The position numbers and the translations under genes are program-made. From assembly GCA_002390705.1 (NCBI GenBank), contig DGQA01000018.1:1-64000 (forward strand): DNA of 64,000 nt, written 5' to 3'. Below, one piece after another: positions 42,810 to 52,884 of this stretch; position 1 is the first letter of the stretch; each line of letters begins with the position of its first letter. The notes under the pieces were generated by a model that had not been told where the DNA came from, made no database searches, and was given only the letters and a program-made list of their open reading frames with translations. Source of the stretch: Actinobacteria bacterium UBA4426 (lineage in GTDB: Bacteria > Actinomycetota > Actinomycetes > S36-B12).

Positions 42810-43737
42810 TGGCATCTCCCCCAATTAGTAGGTACATGCTTGCCATGCGCACTATGAGCCCATTGACCACCTGTTCTGTAATCACACTTCGTCCACTATC
42901 TGCCACCTCGGCCGTAATTTCCACACCGCGATTCATTGGTCCAGGATGCATCACGATCGCGTGCTCAGGCAGTTCCTTGGCTCGTTTACGGTTAAGACCA
43001 AATGTTCGACTGTATTCAAGTTCACTCGGGAAGAAAGTTCCATTCATACGTTCCTGTTGAACCCGTAACATCATGATTGCATCCAACTCAGGCAAGTGGG
43101 CATCTAGGGAGTAGCTCACTTCACACGGCCAGTTCTCAATGCCTACTGGCAATAGCGTGGGTGGGCCAATCACTATAACTTTGGCACCGAGTATTCCCAA
43201 AAGAAAAATATTGGAACGCGCAACCCGTGAGTGTAAAACGTCGCCCACAATTCCAATTGTCAATCCGGCAAAATCATTTGCCCCGGGGCGCAGGTGCGCT
43301 CTAAGGGTAAATGCGTCGCCGAGCGCTTGAGTTGGGTGCTCATGTTTTCCATCGCCAGCATTAAGCACACTGGATTCCAGCCACCCGGCATGCGCCAACC
43401 TGTGAGCTGCTCCCGGCGAAGGGTGACGCAAGACAATCATGTCGGCGCCCATCGCATTCAAGGTCAGTGCCGTGTCTTTCAAACTCTCGCCTTTGGAAAC
43501 ACTCGACCCATTTGCTGAAAATGTCACCACATCCGCAGAGAGTCTTTTTGCAGCTCGCTCAAATGAAATCCTAGTCCGAGTTGAGTCTTCATAAAAAAGA
43601 TTCACAACAGTTCGGCCGCGCAATGTCGGCAATATTTTGGTCCCACCATCGGTTACTCGGTTCAACTCGATAGCAGTGTCAAGAATTCCCACGGTGTCCT
43701 CCCGGCTCAGTTCCTGAACCGAGATGAGGTGCTTCAT
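42799..43737 (-). CDS. pyrB: Aspartate carbamoyltransferase catalytic subunit
   Basis: Joins carbamoyl phosphate and aspartate. 312 residues with the carbamoyl-phosphate loop YEDSTRTRISFE, SSVSKGESLKDT, LRHPSPGAAHRL and HPGPMNRGVEI. No regulatory subunit PyrI is present. It overlaps pyrR by 4 nt. Confidence 0.97.
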   Translation of the reverse strand: MKHLISVQELSREDTVGILDTAIELNRVTDGGTKILPTLRGRTVVNLFYEDSTRTRISFERAAKRLSADVVTFSANGSSVSKGESLKDTALTLNAMGADMIVLRHPSPGAAHRLAHAGWLESSVLNAGDGKHEHPTQALGDAFTLRAHLRPGANDFAGLTIGIVGDVLHSRVARSNIFLLGILGAKVIVIGPPTLLPVGIENWPCEVSYSLDAHLPELDAIMMLRVQQERMNGTFFPSELEYSRTFGLNRKRAKELPEHAIVMHPGPMNRGVEITAEVADSGRSVITEQVVNGLIVRMASMYLLIGGDASVA

Positions 43738-44321
43738 AGTTGCTCTATCGTTGATTGAATGACGACTTGATCAACCGAGTCGATTTCGCTTATCTGCACG
43801 GAAACTTTCTCGCTCAACGACGTGGGAAGGTTTTTCCCAACGTAATCAGCTCGAATGGGCAACTCCCGGTGTCCCCGATCAACCAGTACTGCCAGTTGAA
43901 CAACGGCCGGGCGCCCATACTCATTGATTGCGTCAAGCGCCGCTCGAATGGTGCGCCCAGAAAACAGAACATCGTCAACCAAAATAACCGTTTTCCCGTC
44001 AATCCCTTCAGCAGGGAGGCGCGTCTGCTCTAAGGCTTTGGTCGGACGCATTTGTAGGTCATCCCGAAAAAGGGTGACGTCCAAGGACCCGACCGGAATA
44101 CTGATTTTCTCGATGTCACCAATATTTTTAGCCAGTCGCTCGGCGATAGGGACACCGCGGGTGGGAATGCCCATGATCACAAGATGAGAAACGTCCTTCA
44201 CATTTTCAACAACTTGATGGGCGAGCCTGCGCAGCGCCCGGGAAATATCCTCTGAATCGGCGACCATCCGACTGCTAGTTCGAGAAGAACTTGCGGATGC
44301 GCCCGAAAATGGCTCGCTCAT
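43734..44321 (-). CDS. pyrR: Pyrimidine operon regulator / uracil phosphoribosyltransferase
   Basis: PRPP-fold protein that binds UMP and the pyr mRNA leader and has weak UPRT activity. The 195 residues carry ILVDDVLFSGRTIRAALDA, the PRPP-binding loop, and the basic PTRGVPIAERLAKNI. First gene of the pyr run. An SD-like GGAAGGG lies about 8 nt before ATG 44321. The 96-nt gap to pyk has no terminator-antiterminator pair that I can see, so control may be at translation, as described in mycobacteria. TTGTCA with TAAGAC around 44354-44383 is a weak promoter candidate. Confidence 0.95.
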   Translation of the reverse strand: MSEPFSGASASSSRTSSRMVADSEDISRALRRLAHQVVENVKDVSHLVIMGIPTRGVPIAERLAKNIGDIEKISIPVGSLDVTLFRDDLQMRPTKALEQTRLPAEGIDGKTVILVDDVLFSGRTIRAALDAINEYGRPAVVQLAVLVDRGHRELPIRADYVGKNLPTSLSEKVSVQISEIDSVDQVVIQSTIEQL

Positions 44322-44417
44322 GTATTCGCCCTTCCCCGCCTCACTGGACGAGTCTTAAAGGTGTGTGAACTAGGTTGACAAGCGTTGGTGCAAACCTACC
44401 CGATCCTTTGGATGGTG

Positions 44418-45851
44418 CTAGACACCACCACCGCGACCCGCGGTTCCCATTTTGTGAACGCGCATACCGTTTGTCGTTCCTGGAACACCAGGTGGCACTC
44501 CTGCAACAATCACCACGCGCTCCCCGGCACTGGCTCGCCCAATATCTAACAACGCTTTATCGACCTGGGTCACCATGTCATCGGTATGGCTTACTTGTGG
44601 GACCAGAAAAGTTTCGACCCCCCAAGTCAAAGATAACTGGCTACGAACCCGGGGATTAGGCGTAAACGCAAGTAGGGGGGTGCGGGCGCGCCAACGTGCA
44701 ATCAACCGAGCCGACCTACCGGTTTCGGTGAATGCAATCAAATGCGTGGAACCGATTCCGTTCGCGACGTCGACCGCGGCGTGTGTAAGAGCTCGGGCAG
44801 TCGAACCAGTCGGCGAGTCCTGCAACGCAGGAATTCGATCGAGGGCTTCTTCCTCCAAGTGCTCAATAATCGTAGACATCGTTGACACCGCATGCGAAGG
44901 TCGCGCACCAACGCTTGTCTCACCCGAAAGCATGAGCGCATCTGCCCCGTCCAGAACCGCATTGGCCACGTCACTGACTTCAGCCCGAGTGGGACGACTC
45001 TCGGTGATCATCGAATCAAGCATTTGCGTTGCTACGATGACCGGTTTTCCCGCCTCGCGACACATTTGGACGGCCCTTTTTTGCACGAGTGGAACCATCT
45101 CGAGTGGAAGTTCAACCCCAAGATCTCCCCGTGCAACCATGACCCCGTCAAATGCGGCGATAATGTCTTCAATGTTGTCAACCGCCTGTGGTTTTTCTAC
45201 CTTAGCAAGGACGGGGAGTCGCACTCCCTCTTCATCCATGATTGCGTGTACATCATGAATATCTGCCGAAGAACGCACAAACGACAGTGCGATCAGGTCG
45301 GCGCCGTTACGCAACCCCCAGCGCAAATCTTCGCGATCTTTTTCCGAAAGTGCGGGCACGCTCACAGCCACCCCAGGCAAATTGAACCCTTTGTTATTGG
45401 AAACAATCCCACCATCAATTACTACGGTATGTACGCGAGGACCAACGATTTTGGTCACCTGCAATTCGACCCGGCCGTCGTCTACGAGAACCATGTCTCC
45501 CGGGCTGACGTCACCCGGCAGTCCGATAAAGGTTGTGGAAACCATATGTGCATCACCCGGGCATTCTTCGGTCGTGACAATGAATTCCTCTCCCACAATT
45601 AATTCAACTGGTCCTGAAGAGAATCGCCCAAGTCTGATTTTTGGTCCCTGAAGATCAACCAAAATCGCCACACTTCGCCCTGACTCATCTGAGGCCTGCC
45701 GAACCCACTTACAGGCGTCCAGATGGTCTGCATAATCTCCATGGGAGAGGTTCAATCGAGCGACATCCATGCCCGCTGTGACCAACTCCAAGACAGCTTC
45801 CGCGCTCGCCGTGGCCGGGCCAAGGGTTGCCACAATTTTTGCTCTTCTCAT
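44418..45851 (-). CDS. pyk: Pyruvate kinase
   Basis: Final ATP-forming step of glycolysis. 477 residues: barrel with LNLSHGDYADH, LAKVEKPQAVDNI (catalytic Lys/Glu), MVARGDLGVELPLEMVP and TRAEVSDVANAVLDGADALMLSGE (named by region near 285-310), then the C-terminal allosteric domain. ATG 45851 follows a TACAGT -10-like box closely, so the 5' UTR is probably very short. A LacI-type operator overlaps that box, pointing to sugar-responsive control. Confidence 0.97.
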   Translation of the reverse strand: MRRAKIVATLGPATASAEAVLELVTAGMDVARLNLSHGDYADHLDACKWVRQASDESGRSVAILVDLQGPKIRLGRFSSGPVELIVGEEFIVTTEECPGDAHMVSTTFIGLPGDVSPGDMVLVDDGRVELQVTKIVGPRVHTVVIDGGIVSNNKGFNLPGVAVSVPALSEKDREDLRWGLRNGADLIALSFVRSSADIHDVHAIMDEEGVRLPVLAKVEKPQAVDNIEDIIAAFDGVMVARGDLGVELPLEMVPLVQKRAVQMCREAGKPVIVATQMLDSMITESRPTRAEVSDVANAVLDGADALMLSGETSVGARPSHAVSTMSTIIEHLEEEALDRIPALQDSPTGSTARALTHAAVDVANGIGSTHLIAFTETGRSARLIARWRARTPLLAFTPNPRVRSQLSLTWGVETFLVPQVSHTDDMVTQVDKALLDIGRASAGERVVIVAGVPPGVPGTTNGMRVHKMGTAGRGGGV

Positions 45852-45864
45852 GCCCGCATCTTAC

Positions 45865-45878
45865 TGTAACCGATTACA
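45865..45878. promoter_or_regulatory. LacI-family operator overlapping the pyk promoter
   Basis: TGTAACCGATTACA is a near-perfect inverted repeat with a central CG. It matches the LacI/GalR-family pattern TGnAAnCGnTTnCA at every specified position except one arm base. It overlaps the -10-like TACAGT of pyk and ends 14 nt from the pyk start codon, where repressor binding would block transcription. The identity of the regulator is unknown; none is encoded in the window. Confidence 0.6.
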
Positions 45879-45913
45879 CATGGGCCGTTCCGACATAACG
45901 CTCCTCGCAATGT

Positions 45914-47368
45914 TCACACAACCAACGGTCGATCAAATGCTGAGATAGGACGGGGCAGGTTGGTCGACCCCATTAAGAATTGGTCGACAGATGCGGCAGC
46001 GGCTCGCCCTTCGGCGATCGCCCAGACAATTAATGACTGGCCGCGGCCCGCATCACCGGCAACAAACACTCCATGCGTCCCAGTGAAGAAATCTGCGTCA
46101 CGCTTAATATTGCCACGAACATCAAGTTCGAGCCCCAATTGTTCCACGTACGGGGCGGGTTCTGGCCCGGTAAAGCCCATTGCCAAAAGGACTACATCAG
46201 CTTTGAGAATTTTTTCAGTGCCGGGAATAACAGCGAAACTCCCATTCGTGAACTCCACTTCGGCAAGTTCTATTCCCGAAAGATTCTGACCGTCCTCGCT
46301 CAAGAATCTTTGGGTTGACATCGAGAAAAGTCTTTCTCCCCCCTCTTCATGTGCACTCGACACCCGATAAATCATGGGGTAGGTAGGCCACGGGGCACTT
46401 TCGCTGCGATCGGTACCGGGATTGGGCATAATCTCAAGTTGGGTCACACTTGCCGCCCCTTGCCGATGCGAGGTACCTAAACAGTCAGCACCGGTGTCCC
46501 CACCGCCAAGGATCACAACATGTTTCCCGGCTACGTCATAGGGGGACTTCTCCAGGTCGCCTTCCTGCACCCGATTGGCCAAGGGCAGGAACTCCATTGC
46601 TTGATAGATTCCATCAAGATCGCGACCAGGGACTTCAAGCTCTCGAGCGACGGTTGAGCCAACACACATCACGATCGCGTCATAGCGGTGGCGTAAATCC
46701 GAACCCGTCAGATCAACCCCAATCTCGATTCCGGCACGGAATTTAACCCCTTCGGCTTCGAGCTGGCCTAACCGTTGATCAAGATGATGCTTTTCCATTT
46801 TGAACTCCGGAATTCCGTATCGCAATAAGCCGCCAATCCGGTCCGCCCGTTCGAACACAGCAACCGTGTGCCCGGCCCGTGCTAATTGTTGAGCGGCGGC
46901 AAGCCCGGCCGGACCCGATCCAATCACCGCCACCGTGCGACCAGAAAGACTTTCCGGTGGCGCTGGGTTGATCCAACCGGCTTGCCATGCGCGGTCAACA
47001 ATGGATACTTCCACTTGTTTAATGGTGACCGGGTCTTCATTGATGCCAAGCACGCAGGCGGACTCACACGGCGCAGGACACAGTCTTCCGGTGAACTCTG
47101 GGAAATTATTTGTTGCATGCAGACGTTCAATTGCTTGCCCCCAGTCTCGGTCAAATATCAATTCATTCCATTCGGGGATCAGGTTGCCCAGCGGGCAACC
47201 GTCGTGACAAAACGGAATGCCGCAATCCATACATCGGCCCGCTTGAAGTTCGACATCTCGGGCATCGAAGTCTTCGTAGACTTCGCGCCAATCCCGAATC
47301 CGAATATCTACCGGCCGGCGCTTCGGTAGCTCTCGATCGGTTGTGAGAAAGCCGCGCGGATCACCCAT
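45914..47368 (-). CDS. gltD: Glutamate synthase small subunit
   Basis: FAD and iron-sulfur subunit that supplies NADPH electrons to GltB. 484 residues: N-terminal cysteine clusters CMDCGIPFCHDGCPLGN and CPAPCESAC for two [4Fe-4S] centres, FAD motif IGSGPAGLAAAQQLARAG, NADPH motif VILGGGDTGADC, and GVFVAGDAGRGQSL. It lies 27 nt after gltB. Confidence 0.97.
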   Translation of the reverse strand: MGDPRGFLTTDRELPKRRPVDIRIRDWREVYEDFDARDVELQAGRCMDCGIPFCHDGCPLGNLIPEWNELIFDRDWGQAIERLHATNNFPEFTGRLCPAPCESACVLGINEDPVTIKQVEVSIVDRAWQAGWINPAPPESLSGRTVAVIGSGPAGLAAAQQLARAGHTVAVFERADRIGGLLRYGIPEFKMEKHHLDQRLGQLEAEGVKFRAGIEIGVDLTGSDLRHRYDAIVMCVGSTVARELEVPGRDLDGIYQAMEFLPLANRVQEGDLEKSPYDVAGKHVVILGGGDTGADCLGTSHRQGAASVTQLEIMPNPGTDRSESAPWPTYPMIYRVSSAHEEGGERLFSMSTQRFLSEDGQNLSGIELAEVEFTNGSFAVIPGTEKILKADVVLLAMGFTGPEPAPYVEQLGLELDVRGNIKRDADFFTGTHGVFVAGDAGRGQSLIVWAIAEGRAAAASVDQFLMGSTNLPRPISAFDRPLVV

Positions 47369-47395
47369 AATAACTCCTCAACATCTTGACCATTA

Positions 47396-50300
47396 TTAAA
47401 TCCTGCTCATGATTGCCAGCATCGGATCTTCACCGCGGCTAAGTGCATCGGCTTCGATTTCAAGAACACGTTTGTAGTCCCTCGGTATCACTTTTGTGAA
47501 TCGGGTCACTGCCGCACCCCAGGCGGCAAGTAGATCGCTTCCACGACTCGACTCCGTGTGTTCAACGTGAGCTGACACCAATTTATAGAGCTCTTGTGAG
47601 TCTGCCTCATCGAGTCGATTGAGCTCGACCAAGTCGTGGTTGATCAAAGTCGGTTCAAGGTCGAGCACGTACGCGATTCCGCCCGACATGCCTGCACCAA
47701 AATTGCGACCAGTTGGTCCCAGCACGACAACCTTCCCACCGGTCATGTACTCACAGCCGTGATCTCCGACCCCCTCAACGACCGCGTGCGCGCCAGAGTT
47801 TCTCACGCAGAAGCGTTCACCTACACGACCTCGGAAGAACATTTCACCCGAAGTTGCTCCATATCCGATCACGTTTCCAGCGATTGTGTTCTCACTGGGG
47901 TCAAATGGCGCATTACGATGAGGATGGACAATTATTCGACCGCCGGAAAGTCCTTTTCCGACATAATCATTCGCATCACCGGTAAGTCGAAGTGTGAGTC
48001 CTTGTGGAATGAACGCACCAAAACTTTGACCTGCTGAACCGGTCAAGGAAATGTCGATGGTGCCATCTGGTAAGCCGCCGCGCTTAGTGATCTCGCTGCC
48101 TAACATCGTGCCAACTGTCCGATTCACATTTCGAATTTCCGCATCAAGCTTGGTGGGGAGCCCTGATTCTAAAGCATCAGCACTCATCCGAATGAGCTCC
48201 TGATCTAGCGCATGTTCTAAACCATGCTCCTGATTCTTCATGTGACGTCGATGCCCGCTCCCCTGCAGATCAGGAACATGCAAAATCGGCTCCAAGTCGA
48301 GGCCGTCCGCCTTCCAGTGATGAATGGCTTTATTCAGGTTAAGCGTTTCAATGTGGCCGATTGCTTCGTCGAGCGAGGTGAAACCCAATTCTGCGAGCAA
48401 CTCACGCACTTCTTGGGCAATGTATTCAAAGAAGGTTTCAACGAACTCCGGCTTGCCAGAAAACTTTTCACGCAAGGCCGGGTTTTGGGTTGCCACCCCA
48501 ACCGGGCAGGTATCCAGGTGGCATACCCGCATCATGATGCAACCCATGACTACCAGTGGCGCAGTTGCAAAGCCAAATTCTTCAGCGCCCAAAAGCGCGG
48601 CGATAACTACATCCCGTCCGGTTTTCAGTTGGCCGTCCGTTTGCAAAACTACTCGGTCACGCAAACCATTGAGCAATAATGTTTGCTGCGTTTCAGCCAA
48701 ACCCAGTTCCCACGGCGCACCCGCGTGCTTTAACGATGTGAGTGGCGAAGCACCGGTGCCGCCGTCATGCCCAGAAATAAGGATTACATCGGCATGTGCT
48801 TTGGCAACTCCAGCAGCAACTGTTCCCACTCCCACTTCAGCCACCAACTTCACATGAATACGTGCATCGGAGTTGGCATTCTTAAGATCATGAATTAACT
48901 GAGCTAAGTCTTCAATGGAATAGATATCGTGATGTGGTGGCGGCGAAATCAGGGTTACTCCTGGGGTTGAGTGCCTTGTCTTTGCGATCCACGGATACAC
49001 CTTGGAGCCCGGCAGTTGACCACCCTCGCCCGGCTTTGCCCCTTGTGCCATCTTGATTTGAATATCGTCACTGTTTACCAAATATTCGCTCGTGACTCCG
49101 AACCGCCCCGAAGCGACCTGCTTAATCGCCGAGCGCTTGAGGTCACCGTTACTCATCGGCACAAACCGCTCAGGATCCTCCCCACCCTCGCCCGTATTGG
49201 ACTTGGCACCCAGACGATTCATCGCTATCGCGAGGGTCTCGTGGGCTTCCGCTGAAATAGATCCATAAGACATAGCGCCAGTTGAGAACCTTTTTACGAT
49301 ATTCTTAATTGACTCAACTTCGTCAATGGAAATTTCCGGCCGCTCAGAATTGAACTCAAAAAGTCCTCGCAAGGTCATCAAACGTTCTGATTGGTCGTTC
49401 ACTCGACCGGTGTATTCGCGAAAAATGTCAAACCTTTTTGACCGTGTGGCGTGCTGCAATCGAAATACCGTCTCGGGGTCAAATAGATGCGGTGACCCCT
49501 CACGCCGCCATTGATACTCGCCGCCATCGCGCAACGTTCGATGCGAGGGCGAGATTCCGGACACCGGATAGGCATCAGCGTGTCGAGCAGCGTTCTCCTT
49601 GGCAATCACGTCTATTCCCACTCCGCCTAGCTGCGAAGTCGTTCCGGTGAAGTATGCATCAATGAATTCCTGTGAAAGGCCAATCGCTTCGAAAATCTGA
49701 GCCCCACGATACGAAGCCACGGTTGACACTCCCATTTTGGACATCACCTTGAGCAGTCCTTTGCCCAAAGACTTGATTACATTGCGCACAGCCTTCTCGG
49801 GCGTGATGTCGGAAATCACGTTGCGGCGCACCAAATCTTCCACACTTTCTAGGGTGAGATACGGATTAATCGCCGCGGCGCCGTAACCGATCAAAAGAGC
49901 GACATGATGTACCTCGCGGACATCGCCCGTTTCAATAAGCAAACTGATCATGGTGCGGTTCTTGGTACGCACCAGGTGGTGGTGCACTGCCGCGCACAGC
50001 AGAAGCGATGGAATCGGTGCCATATTCGCATTACTCTCGCGATCAGAGAGAACAATAAACCTCTTACCCTGACGAATCAGCGCATCCACTTCATTAAAGA
50101 TCTCACGGATGCGCTTCTCGAGCCCAGCACCACCGCCGTACACGTTGTAAAGACCTTTGATCCGAGCGGCATCGAACTCTGGCAGTTGTCCATCTGCGTT
50201 GATGTGCAGAATCTTGGCAAGTTCGTCGTTATCAATGACTGGAAATGGCAGCACAACTTGACGGCAATGCCCGGGCAACGCCTCAAGTAGATTTCCCTCC

Positions 50301-51898
50301 GGTCCAATGATGCTGCCCAGCGAAGTCACGATTTCCTCACGGATCGCGTCAAGTGGTGGATTTGTGACTTGCGCAAAAAGCTGGCTGAAATAATCAAAGA
50401 GCATGCGCGGACGATCAGACAAAGCAGCAATGGGCGTGTCAGTTCCCATTGAGCCAATCGCCTCGGTGCCACTTTTCGCCATTGGTTCGATGATGAGTCG
50501 CAAATCCTCTTGGGTGTAGCCAAAAGTTTGTTGGCGACGGGCCACTGAATCACGCGTGTGCACAATATGCTCTCGCTCGGGAAGAGTCTCTAGATGAATG
50601 AGCTCACGCGCCAACCACTCTTGATAAGGGTGCTCCCCAGCAAGGGATTCCTTTATTTCTTCATCTTCGATCACCCGTCCCGCTGCAGTGTCAACCAAGA
50701 ACATCTTTCCTGGCTGTAATCTGCCCTTGCGGACAACGGTCCCGGGCTCAATGTCGAGCACTCCAGCCTCAGAAGCCAGCACCACAAGCCCGTCGTCACA
50801 CACCCAAAAACGCCCAGGCCGAAGGCCATTACGGTCCAGCACGGCGCCGATGATGGTTCCATCAGTGAAACTCACGTTTGCCGGGCCATCCCAGGGTTCC
50901 ATAATCGTTGCGTGGAATTCGTAGAAGGCGCGCCGCGCCGGCGACATGTCGAGATTGTTTTCCCACGCCTCAGGAATCATCATAAGAACGGCATGGGGAA
51001 GTGAGCGACCGCCAAGGTGGAAAAGCTCGAGAGCCTCGTCAAATGATGCGGAGTCGCTCGCATCTGGTGAGCAGATCGGGAACAGGCGCGTCATGTCTCC
51101 GGGCAAAATATCGGAAGTCAACATGGCTTCGCGCGCGGTCATCCAGTTTCGGTTCCCCCGGACTGTATTTATTTCCCCGTTATGAGCAATAAGCCGATAC
51201 GGGTGCGCAAGTGGCCACGAAGGAAATGTGTTGGTGGAAAAACGAGAGTGAACCAGGGCCAATGCGCTGTGCACTAAAGGATCCGTGAGGTCAGGGAAAA
51301 ACGGAGACAATTGCCCGGTGGTCAGCATCCCTTTATATAACAATGTGCGACTGGACAGGGAGGAGAAGTACACCCCCAAATCATGTTCGGCGAGCTTGCG
51401 AAAACCGTACACTGCCCGGTCAAGTTCAATTCCGGTAGAAACATAGTCCGCTATAAACAATTGCCAGAAATCCGGTTTACATGACTTCGCCGTTGCCCCA
51501 ATCATTGAATCATCGGTGGGTACTTGACGCCAGCCAATAACCGTTAAGCCCTCTGAGCGCGCAAGCTCTTCCAGCGCATCCATAGCGAGTGCCGCTTGGC
51601 CTTGATCAAAAAAAGCCGTGCCCACGGCATATCCGCCCGCTGCGGGTAGCTCAAAGTCGACATTTTTGCGCAAGAAAAGGTCGGGGACCTGCAACAAGAT
51701 CCCAGCCCCGTCACCACTGTCGGGTTCACTACCGGATGCGCCTCGGTGCTCGAGGTTAGTCAGTGCTTTAAGAGCTTTGACCACGATGTCATGGGTGGGG
51801 ATCCCCGTCAGAGTCGCTACAAATGCCACGCCACATGCATCATGCTCGCGTACCGGGTCGTATAAACCCTGCGCTCTCGGGTGCAGGCTAATCGCCAT
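47396..51898 (-). CDS. gltB: Glutamate synthase large subunit
   Basis: Converts glutamine and 2-oxoglutarate to two glutamates. 1500 residues: class II amidotransferase with nucleophile Cys22 in EHDACGVAF after a short propeptide, central domain, FMN-binding synthase domain (GEGGEDPERF, SGHDGGTGASPL), [3Fe-4S] cysteines in CIMMRVCHLDTCPVG, and the C-terminal beta-helix. ATG 51898 is preferred because AGGAG is 7 nt upstream; ATG 51904 lies 1 nt from that site. Upstream, AAACAACATGTTT at 51969-51981 is an inverted repeat of unknown meaning. Confidence 0.97.
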   Translation of the reverse strand: MAISLHPRAQGLYDPVREHDACGVAFVATLTGIPTHDIVVKALKALTNLEHRGASGSEPDSGDGAGILLQVPDLFLRKNVDFELPAAGGYAVGTAFFDQGQAALAMDALEELARSEGLTVIGWRQVPTDDSMIGATAKSCKPDFWQLFIADYVSTGIELDRAVYGFRKLAEHDLGVYFSSLSSRTLLYKGMLTTGQLSPFFPDLTDPLVHSALALVHSRFSTNTFPSWPLAHPYRLIAHNGEINTVRGNRNWMTAREAMLTSDILPGDMTRLFPICSPDASDSASFDEALELFHLGGRSLPHAVLMMIPEAWENNLDMSPARRAFYEFHATIMEPWDGPANVSFTDGTIIGAVLDRNGLRPGRFWVCDDGLVVLASEAGVLDIEPGTVVRKGRLQPGKMFLVDTAAGRVIEDEEIKESLAGEHPYQEWLARELIHLETLPEREHIVHTRDSVARRQQTFGYTQEDLRLIIEPMAKSGTEAIGSMGTDTPIAALSDRPRMLFDYFSQLFAQVTNPPLDAIREEIVTSLGSIIGPEGNLLEALPGHCRQVVLPFPVIDNDELAKILHINADGQLPEFDAARIKGLYNVYGGGAGLEKRIREIFNEVDALIRQGKRFIVLSDRESNANMAPIPSLLLCAAVHHHLVRTKNRTMISLLIETGDVREVHHVALLIGYGAAAINPYLTLESVEDLVRRNVISDITPEKAVRNVIKSLGKGLLKVMSKMGVSTVASYRGAQIFEAIGLSQEFIDAYFTGTTSQLGGVGIDVIAKENAARHADAYPVSGISPSHRTLRDGGEYQWRREGSPHLFDPETVFRLQHATRSKRFDIFREYTGRVNDQSERLMTLRGLFEFNSERPEISIDEVESIKNIVKRFSTGAMSYGSISAEAHETLAIAMNRLGAKSNTGEGGEDPERFVPMSNGDLKRSAIKQVASGRFGVTSEYLVNSDDIQIKMAQGAKPGEGGQLPGSKVYPWIAKTRHSTPGVTLISPPPHHDIYSIEDLAQLIHDLKNANSDARIHVKLVAEVGVGTVAAGVAKAHADVILISGHDGGTGASPLTSLKHAGAPWELGLAETQQTLLLNGLRDRVVLQTDGQLKTGRDVVIAALLGAEEFGFATAPLVVMGCIMMRVCHLDTCPVGVATQNPALREKFSGKPEFVETFFEYIAQEVRELLAELGFTSLDEAIGHIETLNLNKAIHHWKADGLDLEPILHVPDLQGSGHRRHMKNQEHGLEHALDQELIRMSADALESGLPTKLDAEIRNVNRTVGTMLGSEITKRGGLPDGTIDISLTGSAGQSFGAFIPQGLTLRLTGDANDYVGKGLSGGRIIVHPHRNAPFDPSENTIAGNVIGYGATSGEMFFRGRVGERFCVRNSGAHAVVEGVGDHGCEYMTGGKVVVLGPTGRNFGAGMSGGIAYVLDLEPTLINHDLVELNRLDEADSQELYKLVSAHVEHTESSRGSDLLAAWGAAVTRFTKVIPRDYKRVLEIEADALSRGEDPMLAIMSRI

Positions 51899-52014
51899 CT
51901 TCATACTCCTTCAACGTCACAATTCACGCGGATTAGACCCGAACACGATGTCAAGCACGCGATGCGCAAAACAACATGTTTCAGACAGTTCCGGGACGAC
52001 GTTGGCCCGAACCC

Positions 52015-52866
52015 CTATTCTACTGGTTCTGCTTCGATTTCTTCAACTGGAGCGACAATGACTTCCCTGCCGGGGCGCATCCGACTCGAAATCACCAAGT
52101 AGGCCAGAGCACCTAGACCAACCAGGATTGACGTCCAGACGTTAAGCCGAATTCCTAGAATTTGATTCGCCGAATCAATCCGCAGTGCTTCGATCCACCC
52201 CCGTCCTACCGTGTAAAGAAGTACGTACAATGCAAATACCCGACCGTGCCCAAGGTTGAATCTTCGGTCAGCCCAAATCACCACAAGCGCAAGTGCGACC
52301 AGCCACAGGGATTCATACAGAAACGTCGGGTGAAATGTCGCGTATTCTGCGTAGCCTTTGGGTCGATTTGCCAGTGAGATCTCTAGTGCCCAGGGAAGTG
52401 TCGTAGGAGACCCAAAAAGTTCCTGATTGAAATAGTTTCCCAGACGTCCGATTGCTTGGGCAAGTGCAATCCCTGGAGCTATCGCGTCCGCGATCGGAGG
52501 TAAGGCCACCCCACTTCGACGGGCACCGATCCAGGCGCCTACGCCACCGAGCATTACCGCTCCCCAGATCCCTAACCCGCCATCCCAGATCCGAAATGCT
52601 GCCGCAAATCCTCGGCCTTGTTCGCCGAAATATATTTGCCAGTCGGAAAGGACGTGATACAGACGACCACCAACGATTCCAAATGGAACCGCCCAAATGG
52701 CGATGTCGGTGACAATACTTGGCTGACCGCCGCGTGCCACATAGCGCCTATTTCCTAAGACGACGGCAACGATTATTCCCAGCACGATAAACATTGCGTA
52801 CGCCCGGATGGGAACCGGACCTAACTCCCATACTCCGGTCTCAGGGCTGGGGATGTAAGTCAACAT
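52015..52866 (-). CDS. lgt: Prolipoprotein diacylglyceryl transferase
   Basis: Integral membrane enzyme that attaches diacylglycerol to the cysteine of lipoprotein precursors. 283 residues with about seven membrane segments and the family signature in AIGRLGNYFNQELFG. HPTFLYESLW and LYTVGRGWIEALR hold further conserved Arg/Glu residues. The C-terminal 25 residues are charged and cytoplasmic. It lies 18 nt after the DsbA-like gene, the usual actinobacterial trp-lgt neighbourhood. Confidence 0.96.
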   Translation of the reverse strand: MLTYIPSPETGVWELGPVPIRAYAMFIVLGIIVAVVLGNRRYVARGGQPSIVTDIAIWAVPFGIVGGRLYHVLSDWQIYFGEQGRGFAAAFRIWDGGLGIWGAVMLGGVGAWIGARRSGVALPPIADAIAPGIALAQAIGRLGNYFNQELFGSPTTLPWALEISLANRPKGYAEYATFHPTFLYESLWLVALALVVIWADRRFNLGHGRVFALYVLLYTVGRGWIEALRIDSANQILGIRLNVWTSILVGLGALAYLVISSRMRPGREVIVAPVEEIEAEPVE

Positions 52867-52884
52867 GGAGGAAGCAACCAGTCG

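Noticed and set aside
44322..44417. PyrR-type transcription attenuator before pyrR
   Set aside because: No U-tract hairpin or alternative stem is visible; only a weak promoter-like pair can be seen.
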